A DNA stretch of 41,452 nt from a bacterium (GTDB lineage: Bacteria > Armatimonadota > Zipacnadia > Zipacnadales > UBA11051), in the NCBI GenBank assembly GCA_030604405.1, contig JAUVVY010000038.1:1-41452 (forward strand), given 5' to 3'. The notes under the pieces are model-generated. The model did not search any database. It was given only the letters and a program-made list of their open reading frames with translations, and was not told where the DNA came from. The position numbers and the translations under genes are program-made. Positions 16,839 to 25,608 of the stretch are shown in pieces. Each line of letters opens with the position of its first letter. Position 1 is the stretch's first letter.

Positions 16839-17492
16839 TCACTCCTTCCGCCGCTGTGCCGCACCGCTGCCCACTGCAGTGGCGCAGGCGATACAGTAGG
16901 GGCCGATTTCGTTGTGCAGCATCCCGCAGATGGTGCAATTGCGGTATCCCCGCTGCTGCTTCAGACGGCGCCGTTTGAGGTCGTTGGTCAGTGCCTTCAG
17001 GAAGCTTCGGCGGAGTTTTTCATCGGCTATTTCGCTGGCAGCCGCCTCGCAGAAGGCCACTTCTTCTTCGCTTAGGGCGACCTGTTGCAGCTCTGCGTCC
17101 TCAATCACAATCTGCATCGGGCGCTTCAACTGTGCAGCGATACTGCCGGCGGCGCGGCCCGCGCTGGACGCCCGGATACTTTTGACATATCTGCCGCCCA
17201 GGCGTTCGTTGAGCCGGCTGATGATCTCGTCCTGATCCATCTGCAACTGCTGAGCGGTGGCCGGCGCGTCACAAAGCACGCGCGCTTCGCCATTTTCGAC
17301 ACCCAGAATCTGCGTCTTGCGCGCATACCACGGCCCCACCACTTGCGGCCACAGCTCGATACACAACGTGGAGGTGCCGCGCTGCAGGTTGCCAGTGGAG
17401 GCGAGATAGTCGTTGAGCGCCCGCTGCAGCGGCCCCAACTTGCCGTCTCTCTTCCCAAGATCCCTGAAACTTCTCAAGTCGCTGTGCCTCAC
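16839..17492 (-). CDS. dciA: DciA-like (DUF721) helicase-loader protein with C-terminal zinc ribbon
   Basis: 217 residues. Residues about 20-105 (LGPLQRALNDYLAS...LWPQVVGPWYARKTQIL...LQMDQDEIISRLNERLGG) match DUF721/DciA, the ancestral loader of the replicative helicase DnaB. The C-terminus, absent from short DciA proteins, is a zinc ribbon with C186, C189, C200 and C203 preceded by a basic stretch (RRRLKQQRGYR), suggesting nucleic-acid binding. The start is GTG, overlapping the recF stop as GTGA (17489-17492), so translation is coupled. The position after dnaN and recF fits a replication role. The DUF721 assignment is good; helicase loading is inferred from the family. Confidence 0.8.
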   Translation of the reverse strand: MRHSDLRSFRDLGKRDGKLGPLQRALNDYLASTGNLQRGTSTLCIELWPQVVGPWYARKTQILGVENGEARVLCDAPATAQQLQMDQDEIISRLNERLGGRYVKSIRASSAGRAAGSIAAQLKRPMQIVIEDAELQQVALSEEEVAFCEAAASEIADEKLRRSFLKALTNDLKRRRLKQQRGYRNCTICGMLHNEIGPYCIACATAVGSGAAQRRKE

Positions 17493-18649
17493 TGCATTTC
17501 GGCCGCGCCAGGCGTTGTCTGCTCGATTCTGCCGTCTTCGACCCGGAAAAAGTCGGCATCGCTTCGCGCGGCCAGGACTTCATTCAGCACCGGACTGGTG
17601 ATGATTAGCCCCTGCAGGTGCTGAACCAGTTCCAGGATGCGGCTGCCGCGGCAGACATCAAGCTCGGAGAGGCAATCATCGAGCAGCAAGAGCGGCGGCT
17701 CCCCACGCCATGCCGTCACCACATCGGCCTGGGCCAGCTTCAGGCTCAGTGCCGCGGTGCGCTGCTGGCCCTGCGAGCCGTACCTGCGCAAGGCCGTACC
17801 GTTGATGATGATGGAGAAATCGTCGCGGTGCACGCCGACGGTGGTATAGCCGTACTCGACATCGCGGTCCTCGTTTTGTGCCAACAGCTCTGCAAAGCGC
17901 CCCTTGCGCGCCTCGTCATCATCACTGTCGGCCAAGTCGCCCCGGTAGCAAAGCACCAGCCTCTCCGCACCGTCGCTAAGATCACCGTGCACCAGTTCGG
18001 CGGCCTCGCTCAGCGTCTGTGTGAACTCCTGCCGGTCTGCGGCGAGTGCCGCTCCCGCTTCGATAAGCTGGGTGTCCCACGGTCCCAGGCCGCTGCGGGG
18101 CGCATCGGCATGGCGGATGGATTTTAGCACTTGATTGCGCTGGCTCAAAGCCCTGCGATAGCGCTGCAAGTCATCGAGATAGCGGGGCCGCAACTGAGCG
18201 GTGGCCACATTCAGAAATCTGCGCCGGTAGCCCGGCGAACCCTTGACGATATTGAGGTCTTCGGTGGAGAACATCACCACCGGCACGCGCCCGATCATCT
18301 GCGAGACGCTGTCAATGGCTGCGCCGTCCATCTTGACCTGTTTGGCCGTGGTGATCTGTTCGGCTTCGCCGGCGTGCTCACCGGGCAGGGTTATCGAGAT
18401 ATTCGTTGCCTGGTTCTGCGTGGAGACAAACTGCCCCTGCAGGCGGCTGTGGGGCGCGCCGGAGCGGACAAGCTGGCGGTCAATGTGCGTGCGTGGTGAC
18501 TTGGTGGTGGCCAGCAGGTGGATGGCTTCGAGTAAGCTGGTCTTGCCAGACGCATTGGGGCCGACGATAATAGTCAGCCCCTGTGAGAATTCCATCTGCA
18601 GCTCCGGATAGATGCGAAAGTTCTCCAGAGCGAGTTTGGTGATGTGCAA
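17489..18649 (-). CDS. recF: DNA replication/repair protein RecF
   Basis: 386 residues from a TTG start, ten bases after dnaN, with GAGG upstream. The SMC-like ATPase has Walker A GPNASGKTS (30-38), the IGRVPVVMFSTEDLNIVKGSPGYRRRFLN segment, and signature plus Walker B near the C-terminus (GQQRTAALSLKLAQ, PPLLLLDDCLSELD). Length is normal. RecF helps load RecA at single-strand gaps with RecO and RecR. The order dnaN-recF is conserved in most bacteria; dnaA, which usually precedes dnaN, is not in this window. Confidence 0.96.
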   Translation of the reverse strand: MHITKLALENFRIYPELQMEFSQGLTIIVGPNASGKTSLLEAIHLLATTKSPRTHIDRQLVRSGAPHSRLQGQFVSTQNQATNISITLPGEHAGEAEQITTAKQVKMDGAAIDSVSQMIGRVPVVMFSTEDLNIVKGSPGYRRRFLNVATAQLRPRYLDDLQRYRRALSQRNQVLKSIRHADAPRSGLGPWDTQLIEAGAALAADRQEFTQTLSEAAELVHGDLSDGAERLVLCYRGDLADSDDDEARKGRFAELLAQNEDRDVEYGYTTVGVHRDDFSIIINGTALRRYGSQGQQRTAALSLKLAQADVVTAWRGEPPLLLLDDCLSELDVCRGSRILELVQHLQGLIITSPVLNEVLAARSDADFFRVEDGRIEQTTPGAAEMQ

Positions 18650-18659
18650 TCCCGGCGCC

Positions 18660-19772
18660 TCACATGATCTGCATGGGCATTAGGACGTACAGGTAGTTCT
18701 CATCGTCCGCGGGGCGCAGCAGGCCGGAGTTGAGCGGGCCGGAAAGCTCGATGAGCAGCTCTTCGCTGTCAATTGCCCCCAGCATATCGAGCATGAACTC
18801 GGCGTTGAAGGCGATCTCGGCCTCGTCTCCCTCCAGCGAGATCTCGAGGGTCTCTTCAGCCTCACCGACATCCTGGCTCTTGGCGCTGACCGTCAGGGTC
18901 TCGCCTTTAGCGCGCAAGACTACTCGGTAAGCGTCCTGCCTGGCGACGACAAGCGCGCGGTCCAAAGCACTTGCAAGTTCATCGCACTTGACAGTGATCT
19001 TCTTGTCGCCACCTGTAGGGATCACTTTAGGATAGTTGACGAACTGCCCATCAATGAGCCGCGAACCAATCACCGTCCCGCCCACGACGAATTCAACCTG
19101 ATTCTGAGAAATGTGTATCTCGGCTTCTTCTTCGGCGTCCGGGTCAAGTATGCGCTGCAGCTCGACCAATGGCCGACGCGAAATGATCGCCTCCTGATCG
19201 CGCTGGACCTCGGAGGCAAGCAGGCTCTCATACAGCGCCAGGCGATAGGTATCGGTAGCGACCGTCTCCAACTTCTTGCCTGATATCTTGAGCAGCGTGC
19301 CGGTTAGGATCGGCCGCGTCTCGTCGGTGGAAGTGGCGAAGACTGTGCGGTCTAGAATATCAAGTAGATCGGCCTGCGTCATGGAGAAGCTGGTAGGGTC
19401 GTCAAGCTCGGGAAGCTGCTGAAAATCGTCGGCCGGCAGACCGCGGATATCAAAGTCCGAGTGCTTGCCGGTTATCTTCAAGGAATTGCTTTCGTCGGCG
19501 GCCAAGCTCACCGGTCCCGGCGGCAGCCTTCCCGCCAGATCGGTCAGAATCCGCGCCGGCACGGTTATGGTACCTTCCTCGGCCGCCTCTACCGCCATTG
19601 TCGTCTTCACGCCGATGAACTCCATGTCGGTAGCTACCAGGATTAAGTTGTCCGCAGCCGCCTGCAAGAAGATGTTATTCTGGATCGGCTGAGTGCTGCG
19701 GCCAGATACGCCCCGCGATACAAGCTGCACCTTCTCATACAACGTGTGCTGCTCACAGGTAACGCTGAACAT
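18660..19772 (-). CDS. dnaN: DNA polymerase III beta subunit (sliding clamp)
   Basis: 370 residues from the ATG at 19772; the in-frame TTG six bases earlier is only three bases from the strong AGGGAGG site, so ATG is preferred. The three clamp domains are all present. Recognisable parts include PARILTDLAGRLPPGPVSLAAD, the FATSTDETRPILTGTLLKI segment and the C-terminal YVLMPMQI end that binds partners. It encircles DNA and tethers the polymerase. It is the first gene of the leftward dnaN-recF-dciA-rtcB operon, preceded by a 1.1-kb gene-free region with origin-like sequence. Confidence 0.97.
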   Translation of the reverse strand: MFSVTCEQHTLYEKVQLVSRGVSGRSTQPIQNNIFLQAAADNLILVATDMEFIGVKTTMAVEAAEEGTITVPARILTDLAGRLPPGPVSLAADESNSLKITGKHSDFDIRGLPADDFQQLPELDDPTSFSMTQADLLDILDRTVFATSTDETRPILTGTLLKISGKKLETVATDTYRLALYESLLASEVQRDQEAIISRRPLVELQRILDPDAEEEAEIHISQNQVEFVVGGTVIGSRLIDGQFVNYPKVIPTGGDKKITVKCDELASALDRALVVARQDAYRVVLRAKGETLTVSAKSQDVGEAEETLEISLEGDEAEIAFNAEFMLDMLGAIDSEELLIELSGPLNSGLLRPADDENYLYVLMPMQIM

Positions 19773-20049
19773 GCTCAAACTACCTCCCTTGGATATTCAT
19801 GCTTCGACGAGCTCAGTAGAGACACTTCGACACTTCGGCGGGCTCAATACAGGCAAAGCTCAAAAAAAGCCGCCCGGATCAAATCCACAAACAGCCACGT
19901 CCCCACGCCAGACCGGTGTGACAACGCGCCTGGCCATCTGTTTCCTCACCGGCTACCGCCATGCCTGCTTGCCCACCGTAAACGGATCAGGCATTAGATG
20001 CAACGGTGCCGAAAGCCTGGTAGAAGTCTGTATGGATTTGGACTGCATA

Positions 20050-20079
20050 ATTGTACATCTCTTGTCGGGTACTTGTCCA
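20050..20079 (-). promoter_or_regulatory. Candidate dnaN promoter
   Basis: On the minus strand TGGACA (20079-20074) and TACAAT (20055-20050) are separated by 18 bases and point towards dnaN, about 270 bases from its start. A DnaA-box-like site (20086-20094) lies just upstream, which would allow control by DnaA. The match is moderate and other promoters may exist. Confidence 0.35.
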
Positions 20080-20085
20080 CTGTTG

Positions 20086-20408
20086 CTATCCACATGCCAG
20101 GTGTTAAGAGCCAGATTCGTGTCTGTGAGATGTGGCTGAATTGAATGCTCTGTAATCTTCGGAGGTGGTATGCAAACAATAGATGTTTGAGGGCGAGATA
20201 TAGGTTATCCCCGGGTTGTATTGGTACTAGATTCTATATTAAAGGCTAGTAGTCGTAGTAGTAGGCACGTGGATTTGGTGGAAAACTAGCTCTAGGTCAA
20301 GCGCCGCAGTACCTCGTCGTGTTGATAAGGCTGGTGAAAGACAGCAAGCCCTGTCCACATTACCCACATCCGCGAAAGTTACCCACATTTTCCTCAGCCT
20401 TTTGCACA
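20086..20408. other. Candidate chromosomal origin (oriC): DnaA-box-like sites plus TAG-triplet run
   Basis: Box-like sites are CTATCCACA (20086), GGTGGAAAA (20277, minus-strand box with one mismatch), CTGTCCACA (20351), TTACCCACA (20360 and 20379) and TTTTGCACA (20400), spaced 9, 19 and 21 bases in the right-hand group. At 20247-20264 six triplets read TAG TAG TCG TAG TAG TAG. This resembles the DnaA-trio (repeated 3'-GAT-5') that DnaA uses to open bacterial origins beside a DnaA box. An AT-rich stretch (20221-20243) lies just beyond it. Boxes to the right of the trio are in the expected direction. The site is directly upstream of dnaN, a classic origin location. Individual boxes mostly carry one mismatch. 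Confidence 0.6.
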
Positions 20409-20894
20409 GGTTGTCGTCAGGAAATCTAGAGCACACAATTACAAGGCAATGTCAACTGCAAGTCCAGGCTGCGGTGTTGACCATTACAGAATGATGCCTC
20501 GTGACAAGGAAAATTCCGCGCCGGCACGGAAACAACCTGCCAATGGAGATGTATAGCCTCCCGGGAAAAGGTGTTTGAGCATGACTGAACGGAAGCAGGC
20601 GCGGCTGGCTTTTCTGGGCGTGGGCCGGACCTGTGGGACAGCGCGAAGGCTCTGGCTATCGGTGAGGCCATCCATGACAGCGTCCAAAGTTGTTGAGTGA
20701 GCACAATGAATTGCGCCCCTACGGCCGACGCTGTGATGCGACAGGCAAAACGTTCTACCGACAATTCGTACAGGCACCCGCCGTGTGCCTTCACCTTGCT
20801 ACCAGGGCTTACTTAAGTTAATGTTAGATGTGCAGTGCGGGATGTGGTGCGGAGACGGGGCGGCACAACGCTGTGAACAGAAGGTGGGTTCCCG

Positions 20895-23855
20895 ATGGCT
20901 GAGCCATCAGCACAGCATGGACTGGCACTGGTCTTCACCGACATCGAGGGCTCGTCGGCGCTGTGGGAGCAGTTCGGCGATGACTTCATGGTGGCGATGG
21001 AAGCTCACAATGAGCTGCTGCGCGGGCTGTGCGGAGACCTGCGCGGTGAAGTCGTCAAAGAAGAAGGCGATGGCTTCTTCATTGTGTTTTCAGAGGCTGA
21101 GTCGGCCCTGAGGTTCGCCTTGCAGGCCCAGCAGCGGCTGCAGGAGTACAACTGGGCGCAGCACGGGCCGCAAAGCGTGCGAGTGCGGATGGGGCTGCAT
21201 TTCGGTGCTGCCTGGCAGCGCGGAGAAGACTTTTTCGGGCCGGAGGTCAACAGAGCGGCGCGGATCTGCGAGGCGGGTCATGGCGGGCAGATCCTGGCAA
21301 CAGAAGCGTTCATGGATGCCTGCGGAGAGCCAGAGAGCGAAGTGGTCATAACTGACTTGGCCCGGCATCGCCTCCGCGGCCTGGGCGAGCCGGAGCATCT
21401 CTACCAGCTAACGCTGGAGCACTGGGAGCAGCAAGAATGGCCGGTGCTGCGCACGGTTGATGATGTGCCCACGAATCTGCCGGCGCAGGTGACCAGTTTT
21501 GTCGGACGGGAGAAGGAGCTTAGCGATCTCGCGGCCCTGCTGACCGATCAGGAAAAACGCCTTATCACACTCACCGGCCCTGGCGGCAGCGGCAAGTCCC
21601 GGCTGGCGCAACAGGCAGCCGCCCACGTCATGGAGCATTTCCCCGACGGCGTGTTCTAGATTGAGCTGGCAGAGATCACCTCGCCTGACGCTGTAGTTGG
21701 TGCCATCATGCAGGTGCTGAAGATAGAGCCAGCCCCTGAGAAGTCGGCCGTTGAGCAGATCGCCCAATACGCAGGTGGCCGCCAGCTATTGGTTGTCCTG
21801 GACAATTTCGAGCATGTAATCGCCGCAGCCGACACGGTCGCTGACATAGTCCAGCACGCCGATGGAATCAACCTTCTGATCACCTCCCGCGAGATACTTC
21901 GCGTTGCGGGCGAGCATATCTATAAGGTCATGCCGCTGGTGGTGCCGGAGCCGCCGATCAACTGGCAGACACTGTCGCAATATGACAGCGTGCATCTGTT
22001 TCTGGACCGGGCCCAGGCGATCGCCGGGGAATTCGAGATTACTCTCGATAACGCCGCCGCTGTTGCCGAAATCTGCATGCGCCTCGATGGGATCCCGCTG
22101 GCTTTGGAATTGGCCGCGGCCTGGATACGCGATTTCACGCCCGAGCAGATAGTGGAGCAACTCGGCCCGCAGTCCCGTGTTCTGACTTCGCGCGTGCGCG
22201 GGGTTGCCGACCGGCAGCGCACCCTCCAGGACACTCTCGAGTGGTCCTACCGTCTGCTGGAGGAAGACGAGGAGCGCGTGTTCCGCATGTTGTCGGTGTT
22301 TCAGGGCGGCTTTTTCCCGGATGCCGCCGAGGGCGTCTGCGGAGCGGGCGCTACCGACAGCGTCATCAGCCTCCACGATAAGTCACTGCTCTACACTCGC
22401 GAAGTCCTCGGCCGACGGCGCTACTACATGCTCGAAACCATCAAACAGTTCGCTGCCGACAGGCTGCAGGACGCCGGCGAAGAACAGGACGTCAGAGCCG
22501 CCTTCCACACCTACTTCACGGCGGCGGGGGCTGCCCTGTTCGAGCCAATCGCGGGACCAGAGCCAGGTCCCTCATTCAGCGAAGGGGAGACCGAGCTTCC
22601 CAATCTCTCTCAATGCCTCCACTACGCTGCTCTGGAGCACCGCCCCGAAGGCATCGAGGGCCTGACAAAAGCATTGAACACTCTGGTCAACGGCAGGCCC
22701 GCGATTGCGCGGTCGCTGCTGCCGGTTGCCGAGGAGGCCTGGGGCTGGGCGCAGCAGCATCCCGGACAGCCGTGGACATACTGTCTCGCGCACACGGTCC
22801 TCGTTCAACTCCACACCGCCTATGAGTTCCAGAGGGCCCTTGACATCGCAGATGACGTACTCGCTGCAATCAAGGCATCACAGGACGAGAGCCGTATCTG
22901 GAGGTGTTTTGTGGTCCTCTGTCATTGTGCGCTTGATACGCGGGATTCGGATCTGGCCCGGCGCTGGGTTGATGAAGCCGAGCAGTACATGCCAGCACCG
23001 GAACGCTGCCTGGAAATGGCCCTTATCTACACCTTGCTGGGCATGCACGACCGCGCTATCGAGTGTGCGCGATATGTTCTCGCGCAACTTCCTCAAGACG
23101 GTCCCGGTCGCAACAGATCGGCTGGTCTCTCTCGTCTCATCGCGGCGGCCCTGCTCGGCGGACGAATCGAGGAAGCGTATCGAGCATCAGTGGAGCTTAT
23201 CGCAGTCGGCGAGTCGGCACTGCGGGGTGATCCGATGGTCGAGTTCTACACAACTAGGGATGCCATCGCTCCACATGCCCTGACCGGGCGCGTAGCGGAG
23301 GCAATTCAACTTGCTCGCGAGGCCGCCCGCATGGCGTCGTCATTCGCGCCGGAGACGGCTGCCATCAAATTGGCCGGGACTCTCCAGCCCATCAACTACG
23401 CGCAATTGTGGGCTCTGGGCGTGGAGTTGGCTGACGACCTGTATCCAGATTGGCCGCCACCTGAATTGACAGGAGATCGTCTGGTCTGGGCGGGCATAAC
23501 GATGGGCGAGGCCTGTGCGCGCACCGGTCGCGCCGACCGTGCCGTCAGCGAAATCGAGCGCGTTCTCAACGCTGACTGGGACTGGGATGGCGACGAACGC
23601 TCCTCCGGCCGCGCTCTCAAATGCACCGGCGAGGTCCTCCGCGTCACTGGCAACCTCGCCGAAGCCGCCAGCGTCACCGAGCTCGCCGCCCGCCTCCTCG
23701 ACAACCACCCCTTCCTCAAGGGCACGTGCGAGGACCTGCTCGACCTCATCGGCGAAGATATGGAGCCAGAAGAATTTGAGGCGGCGCGGCAGGCGGCTGC
23801 CGACCTCAAACCCTCCGAGGCTATAGAACGCGCCCGCGAGGCGTTGGGAGTTTGA
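20895..23855 (+). pseudogene. Adenylate cyclase-STAND ATPase-TPR regulator interrupted by an amber codon
   Basis: Read through, this would be about 986 residues. Residues 10-175 are a class III nucleotide cyclase with metal aspartates D16 and D59, K55, and the N119/R123 pair, all intact. A STAND/NB-ARC-type ATPase follows: Walker A GPGGSGKS near residue 228, Walker B LLVVLDNFEHV, and the RQRTLQDTLEWSYRLL segment. The rest is TPR-like alpha-helical repeats. Codon 255 (21657-21659) is TAG in the frame ...GVF-stop-IELAEI; relatives usually have an aromatic residue here, so TGG to TAG is likely. The 715-residue frame after it (from 21708 by its first ATG) is undamaged. It may be a recent pseudogene, a split pair, a readthrough case or a sequence error. 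The start follows AAGGTGGG by six bases. Confidence 0.8.
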
Positions 23856-23888
23856 TGGGGAAAGCGGAGAGATCCTTTTTTCCTAGCA

Positions 23889-23908
23889 CACAGGCTGGAA
23901 AGCCTGTG
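23889..23908. repeat. GGCT-GGAA-AGCC hairpin repeat, copy 3 with covarying stem
   Basis: CACAGGCT-GGAA-AGCCTGTG followed by CCACGCG. The inner stem and loop match the copies at 1856 and 10271, but the outer four bases differ on both arms in a way that keeps all eight pairs. Confidence 0.75.
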
Positions 23909-23924
23909 CCACGCGATAAGAAAG

Positions 23925-23950
23925 GGAAAAAGGGGTCTGTCCCTTTTTCC
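23925..23950. terminator. Hairpin between convergent genes
   Basis: GGAAAAAGGG (23925-23934) pairs perfectly with CCCTTTTTCC (23941-23950) across a 6-base loop (GTCTGT). It sits in the convergent gap between the cyclase-type gene and the leftward small membrane protein and could stop transcription from either side. The AGGGGTCTGTCCCTTTTTC core also resembles REP-like mobile hairpins of other genomes. Confidence 0.55.
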
Positions 23951-23998
23951 GACACTGCGCCAGGCGATCTTCCCTGCACCCACGACGCCGCGGCGTGG

Positions 23999-24316
23999 TC
24001 ACTCGCCGGAATCTTTATCTTCTCTCTGCTCGCAGAGCCATTCGCCGTAGGCGCAGCACGCCAAAATCAGCACCTGTACGAACGCGTACAGGAGAATCGC
24101 CGCCGCCAGAGCGGCGAGTCCATAGGCTACAAGCACTAAGCTGAGAGAGAAACTGGCCTTGCCAGGTCCGGAGGTCACCGCTATAGCTATGATCGCCAGG
24201 GCGGAGCCGATCACATACACGAATACCAAGTAGCGCAGGGCCTTGTAGAGATACGTCGCAGACGCGAAAAACTTCTCACGATACGATTTGTCATTACTAG
24301 AGTTCAGTAGCGCCAT
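23999..24316 (-). CDS. Small two-helix membrane protein, unknown function
   Basis: 105 residues with a hydrophilic N-terminus, two predicted membrane helices (about 28-49 and 57-79, possibly extending to 88) and an acidic tail (EQREDKDSGE). A double cysteine (CC, 87-88) lies at the end of the second helix. The start has GAGGT eight bases before the ATG. I do not recognise the family; the topology resembles DUF4282-like small membrane proteins but this is weak. It is divergent from nadA and not linked to other genes. Confidence 0.6.
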   Translation of the reverse strand: MALLNSSNDKSYREKFFASATYLYKALRYLVFVYVIGSALAIIAIAVTSGPGKASFSLSLVLVAYGLAALAAAILLYAFVQVLILACCAYGEWLCEQREDKDSGE

Positions 24317-24416
24317 TTCATCAACCTCAACTGTGAGTAACGATGCTACATCGCTGGTGCGGCCATTGCCGTATATAACCTCATTATACCCGACTTCGTC
24401 AAGTTCCTGCTCAAGA

Positions 24417-24445
24417 TTGGCACAAGAATCGCTAAGTAGTATAAT
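24417..24445 (+). promoter_or_regulatory. Near-consensus sigma-70 promoter of nadA
   Basis: TTGGCA (24417-24422) and TATAAT (24440-24445) are separated by exactly 17 bases. Transcription would start near 24452, giving a leader of about 42 nt before nadA. This is the best promoter match seen in the window. Confidence 0.7.
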
Positions 24446-24493
24446 TAGCCGCAGTGATAATGCTTGCAGTGCGGCTGTGAGGGTGTTGCTTTG

Positions 24494-25411
24494 ATGACGC
24501 AGACAGATACCAGACAGTTAGTTGAAGAGATAGACCGCCTGAAACGTGAAAAACGTGCGGTAATCCTCGGCCACAACTATCAAATCCCGGAGGTTCAGGA
24601 CATCGTCGATTACTTAGGCGATTCGCTGGAGCTGTCGCGGATCGCGGCTGGGACCGACGCTGAGGTCATCGTTTTCTGCGGCGTGCACTTCATGGCCGAG
24701 ACCGCCAAGCTGCTCTCCCCGGAAAAGACGGTCCTGCTGCCTGACAAGGACGCCGGCTGCCCGATGGCCGATATGGTGGACCCGGAAGCGTTGCGGAAGT
24801 TCAAGCAAGAGCATCCCGGTGCGCCCGTGGTCGCCTACGTCAATACCTCGGCGGCGACCAAGGCCGAAAGCGACATCTGCTGCACCTCGGCGAATGCCGT
24901 AGAGATCGTGCAGAGCCTCGACGCCGAAGAGGTCATCTTCATTCCCGACCACCATCTGGCCGGCTGGGTGCAGGAGCATACGGAGACTAGAATGATCGCC
25001 TGGCAAGGCTACTGCCCGACCCATATCCGCATATCGCCTCAGGCTATCAGCCAGGCCAAGGACAAGTATCCGGACGCGGCTGTGATAGTGCACCCCGAAA
25101 CTCCGGCGGAGGTCCGAAAGCTCGCCGACGCGGTGCTCTCAACCGGCGGGATGGTACGGTATGCTCGCGAAACGGACGCCAAAGACATCATCCTGGGCAC
25201 CGAGTACGGAATGGCCTATCGGCTGCAAAACGAGAACCCCGACAAGACCTTCTATACCATCCAGGCCGCGGTTTGCCCCAACATGAAGAAGATAACACTG
25301 CCCAAGGTCGCTGAGGCCTTGCAGAAGATGCAGTACCCCATCGAAATACCCGAGGACATCGCCGCCAGAGCCCGCGGCACAGTCGAGCGGATGCTGCAGG
25401 CAAGCGGATAG
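24494..25411 (+). CDS. nadA: Quinolinate synthase
   Basis: 305 residues from the ATG giving MTQTDTRQLVEEI. NadA condenses iminoaspartate with dihydroxyacetone phosphate to quinolinate in NAD biosynthesis. The three ligands of the oxygen-sensitive [4Fe-4S] cluster are visible: C89 (DAGCPMADM), C174 (WQGYCPTH) and C261 (AAVCPNMKK). HNYQIPEVQD (27-36), VNTSAATKA (116-124) and HPETP (200-204) are conserved family segments. Its length matches the short archaeal/Thermotoga-type form. It is monocistronic with its own strong promoter; nadB and nadC are not in the window. Confidence 0.96.
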   Translation: MTQTDTRQLVEEIDRLKREKRAVILGHNYQIPEVQDIVDYLGDSLELSRIAAGTDAEVIVFCGVHFMAETAKLLSPEKTVLLPDKDAGCPMADMVDPEALRKFKQEHPGAPVVAYVNTSAATKAESDICCTSANAVEIVQSLDAEEVIFIPDHHLAGWVQEHTETRMIAWQGYCPTHIRISPQAISQAKDKYPDAAVIVHPETPAEVRKLADAVLSTGGMVRYARETDAKDIILGTEYGMAYRLQNENPDKTFYTIQAAVCPNMKKITLPKVAEALQKMQYPIEIPEDIAARARGTVERMLQASG

Positions 25412-25608
25412 GCCGGGTGAGTTCGTGCTGGAAGCTCGCCGGCTGTACCTGTTCAGCATACTCACCATACGTTTTGGAACGCGTAGCGCGGCCTGAGCTT
25501 TGCAGCTTTTGCAAAGGTCAGGGGAGAATGCGTCAGCATTCTCAGCTTCCAGCCCGCGAATGCCTTATAGGTCGTCCTTATTCCCATACCGAAGGAGACA
25601 GACATCTG

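Larger units (their letters stand above)
19773..20894. other. 1.1-kb gene-free region upstream of dnaN
   Basis: No open frame here looks coding. The left part (19799-19860) contains degenerate TTCGACGAGCTCAG-type repeat sequence. The middle (20041-20410) is relatively AT-rich and carries DnaA-box-like sites and a TAG-triplet run. The right part (20411-20880) shows nothing recognisable and ends in AAGGTGGG, the ribosome binding site of the cyclase-like gene. The 122-residue minus-strand open frame at 20426-20794 has no recognisable features and is left out. Confidence 0.6.

Noticed and set aside
20426-20794. 122-residue minus-strand open frame in the gene-free region upstream of dnaN
   Set aside because: No ribosome binding site, no domain, odd composition; treated as non-coding.
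20895-21659. Stand-alone 254-residue adenylate cyclase gene
   Set aside because: The frame ends inside the STAND ATPase domain just after Walker A and continues in the same frame, so it is better described as one interrupted gene.
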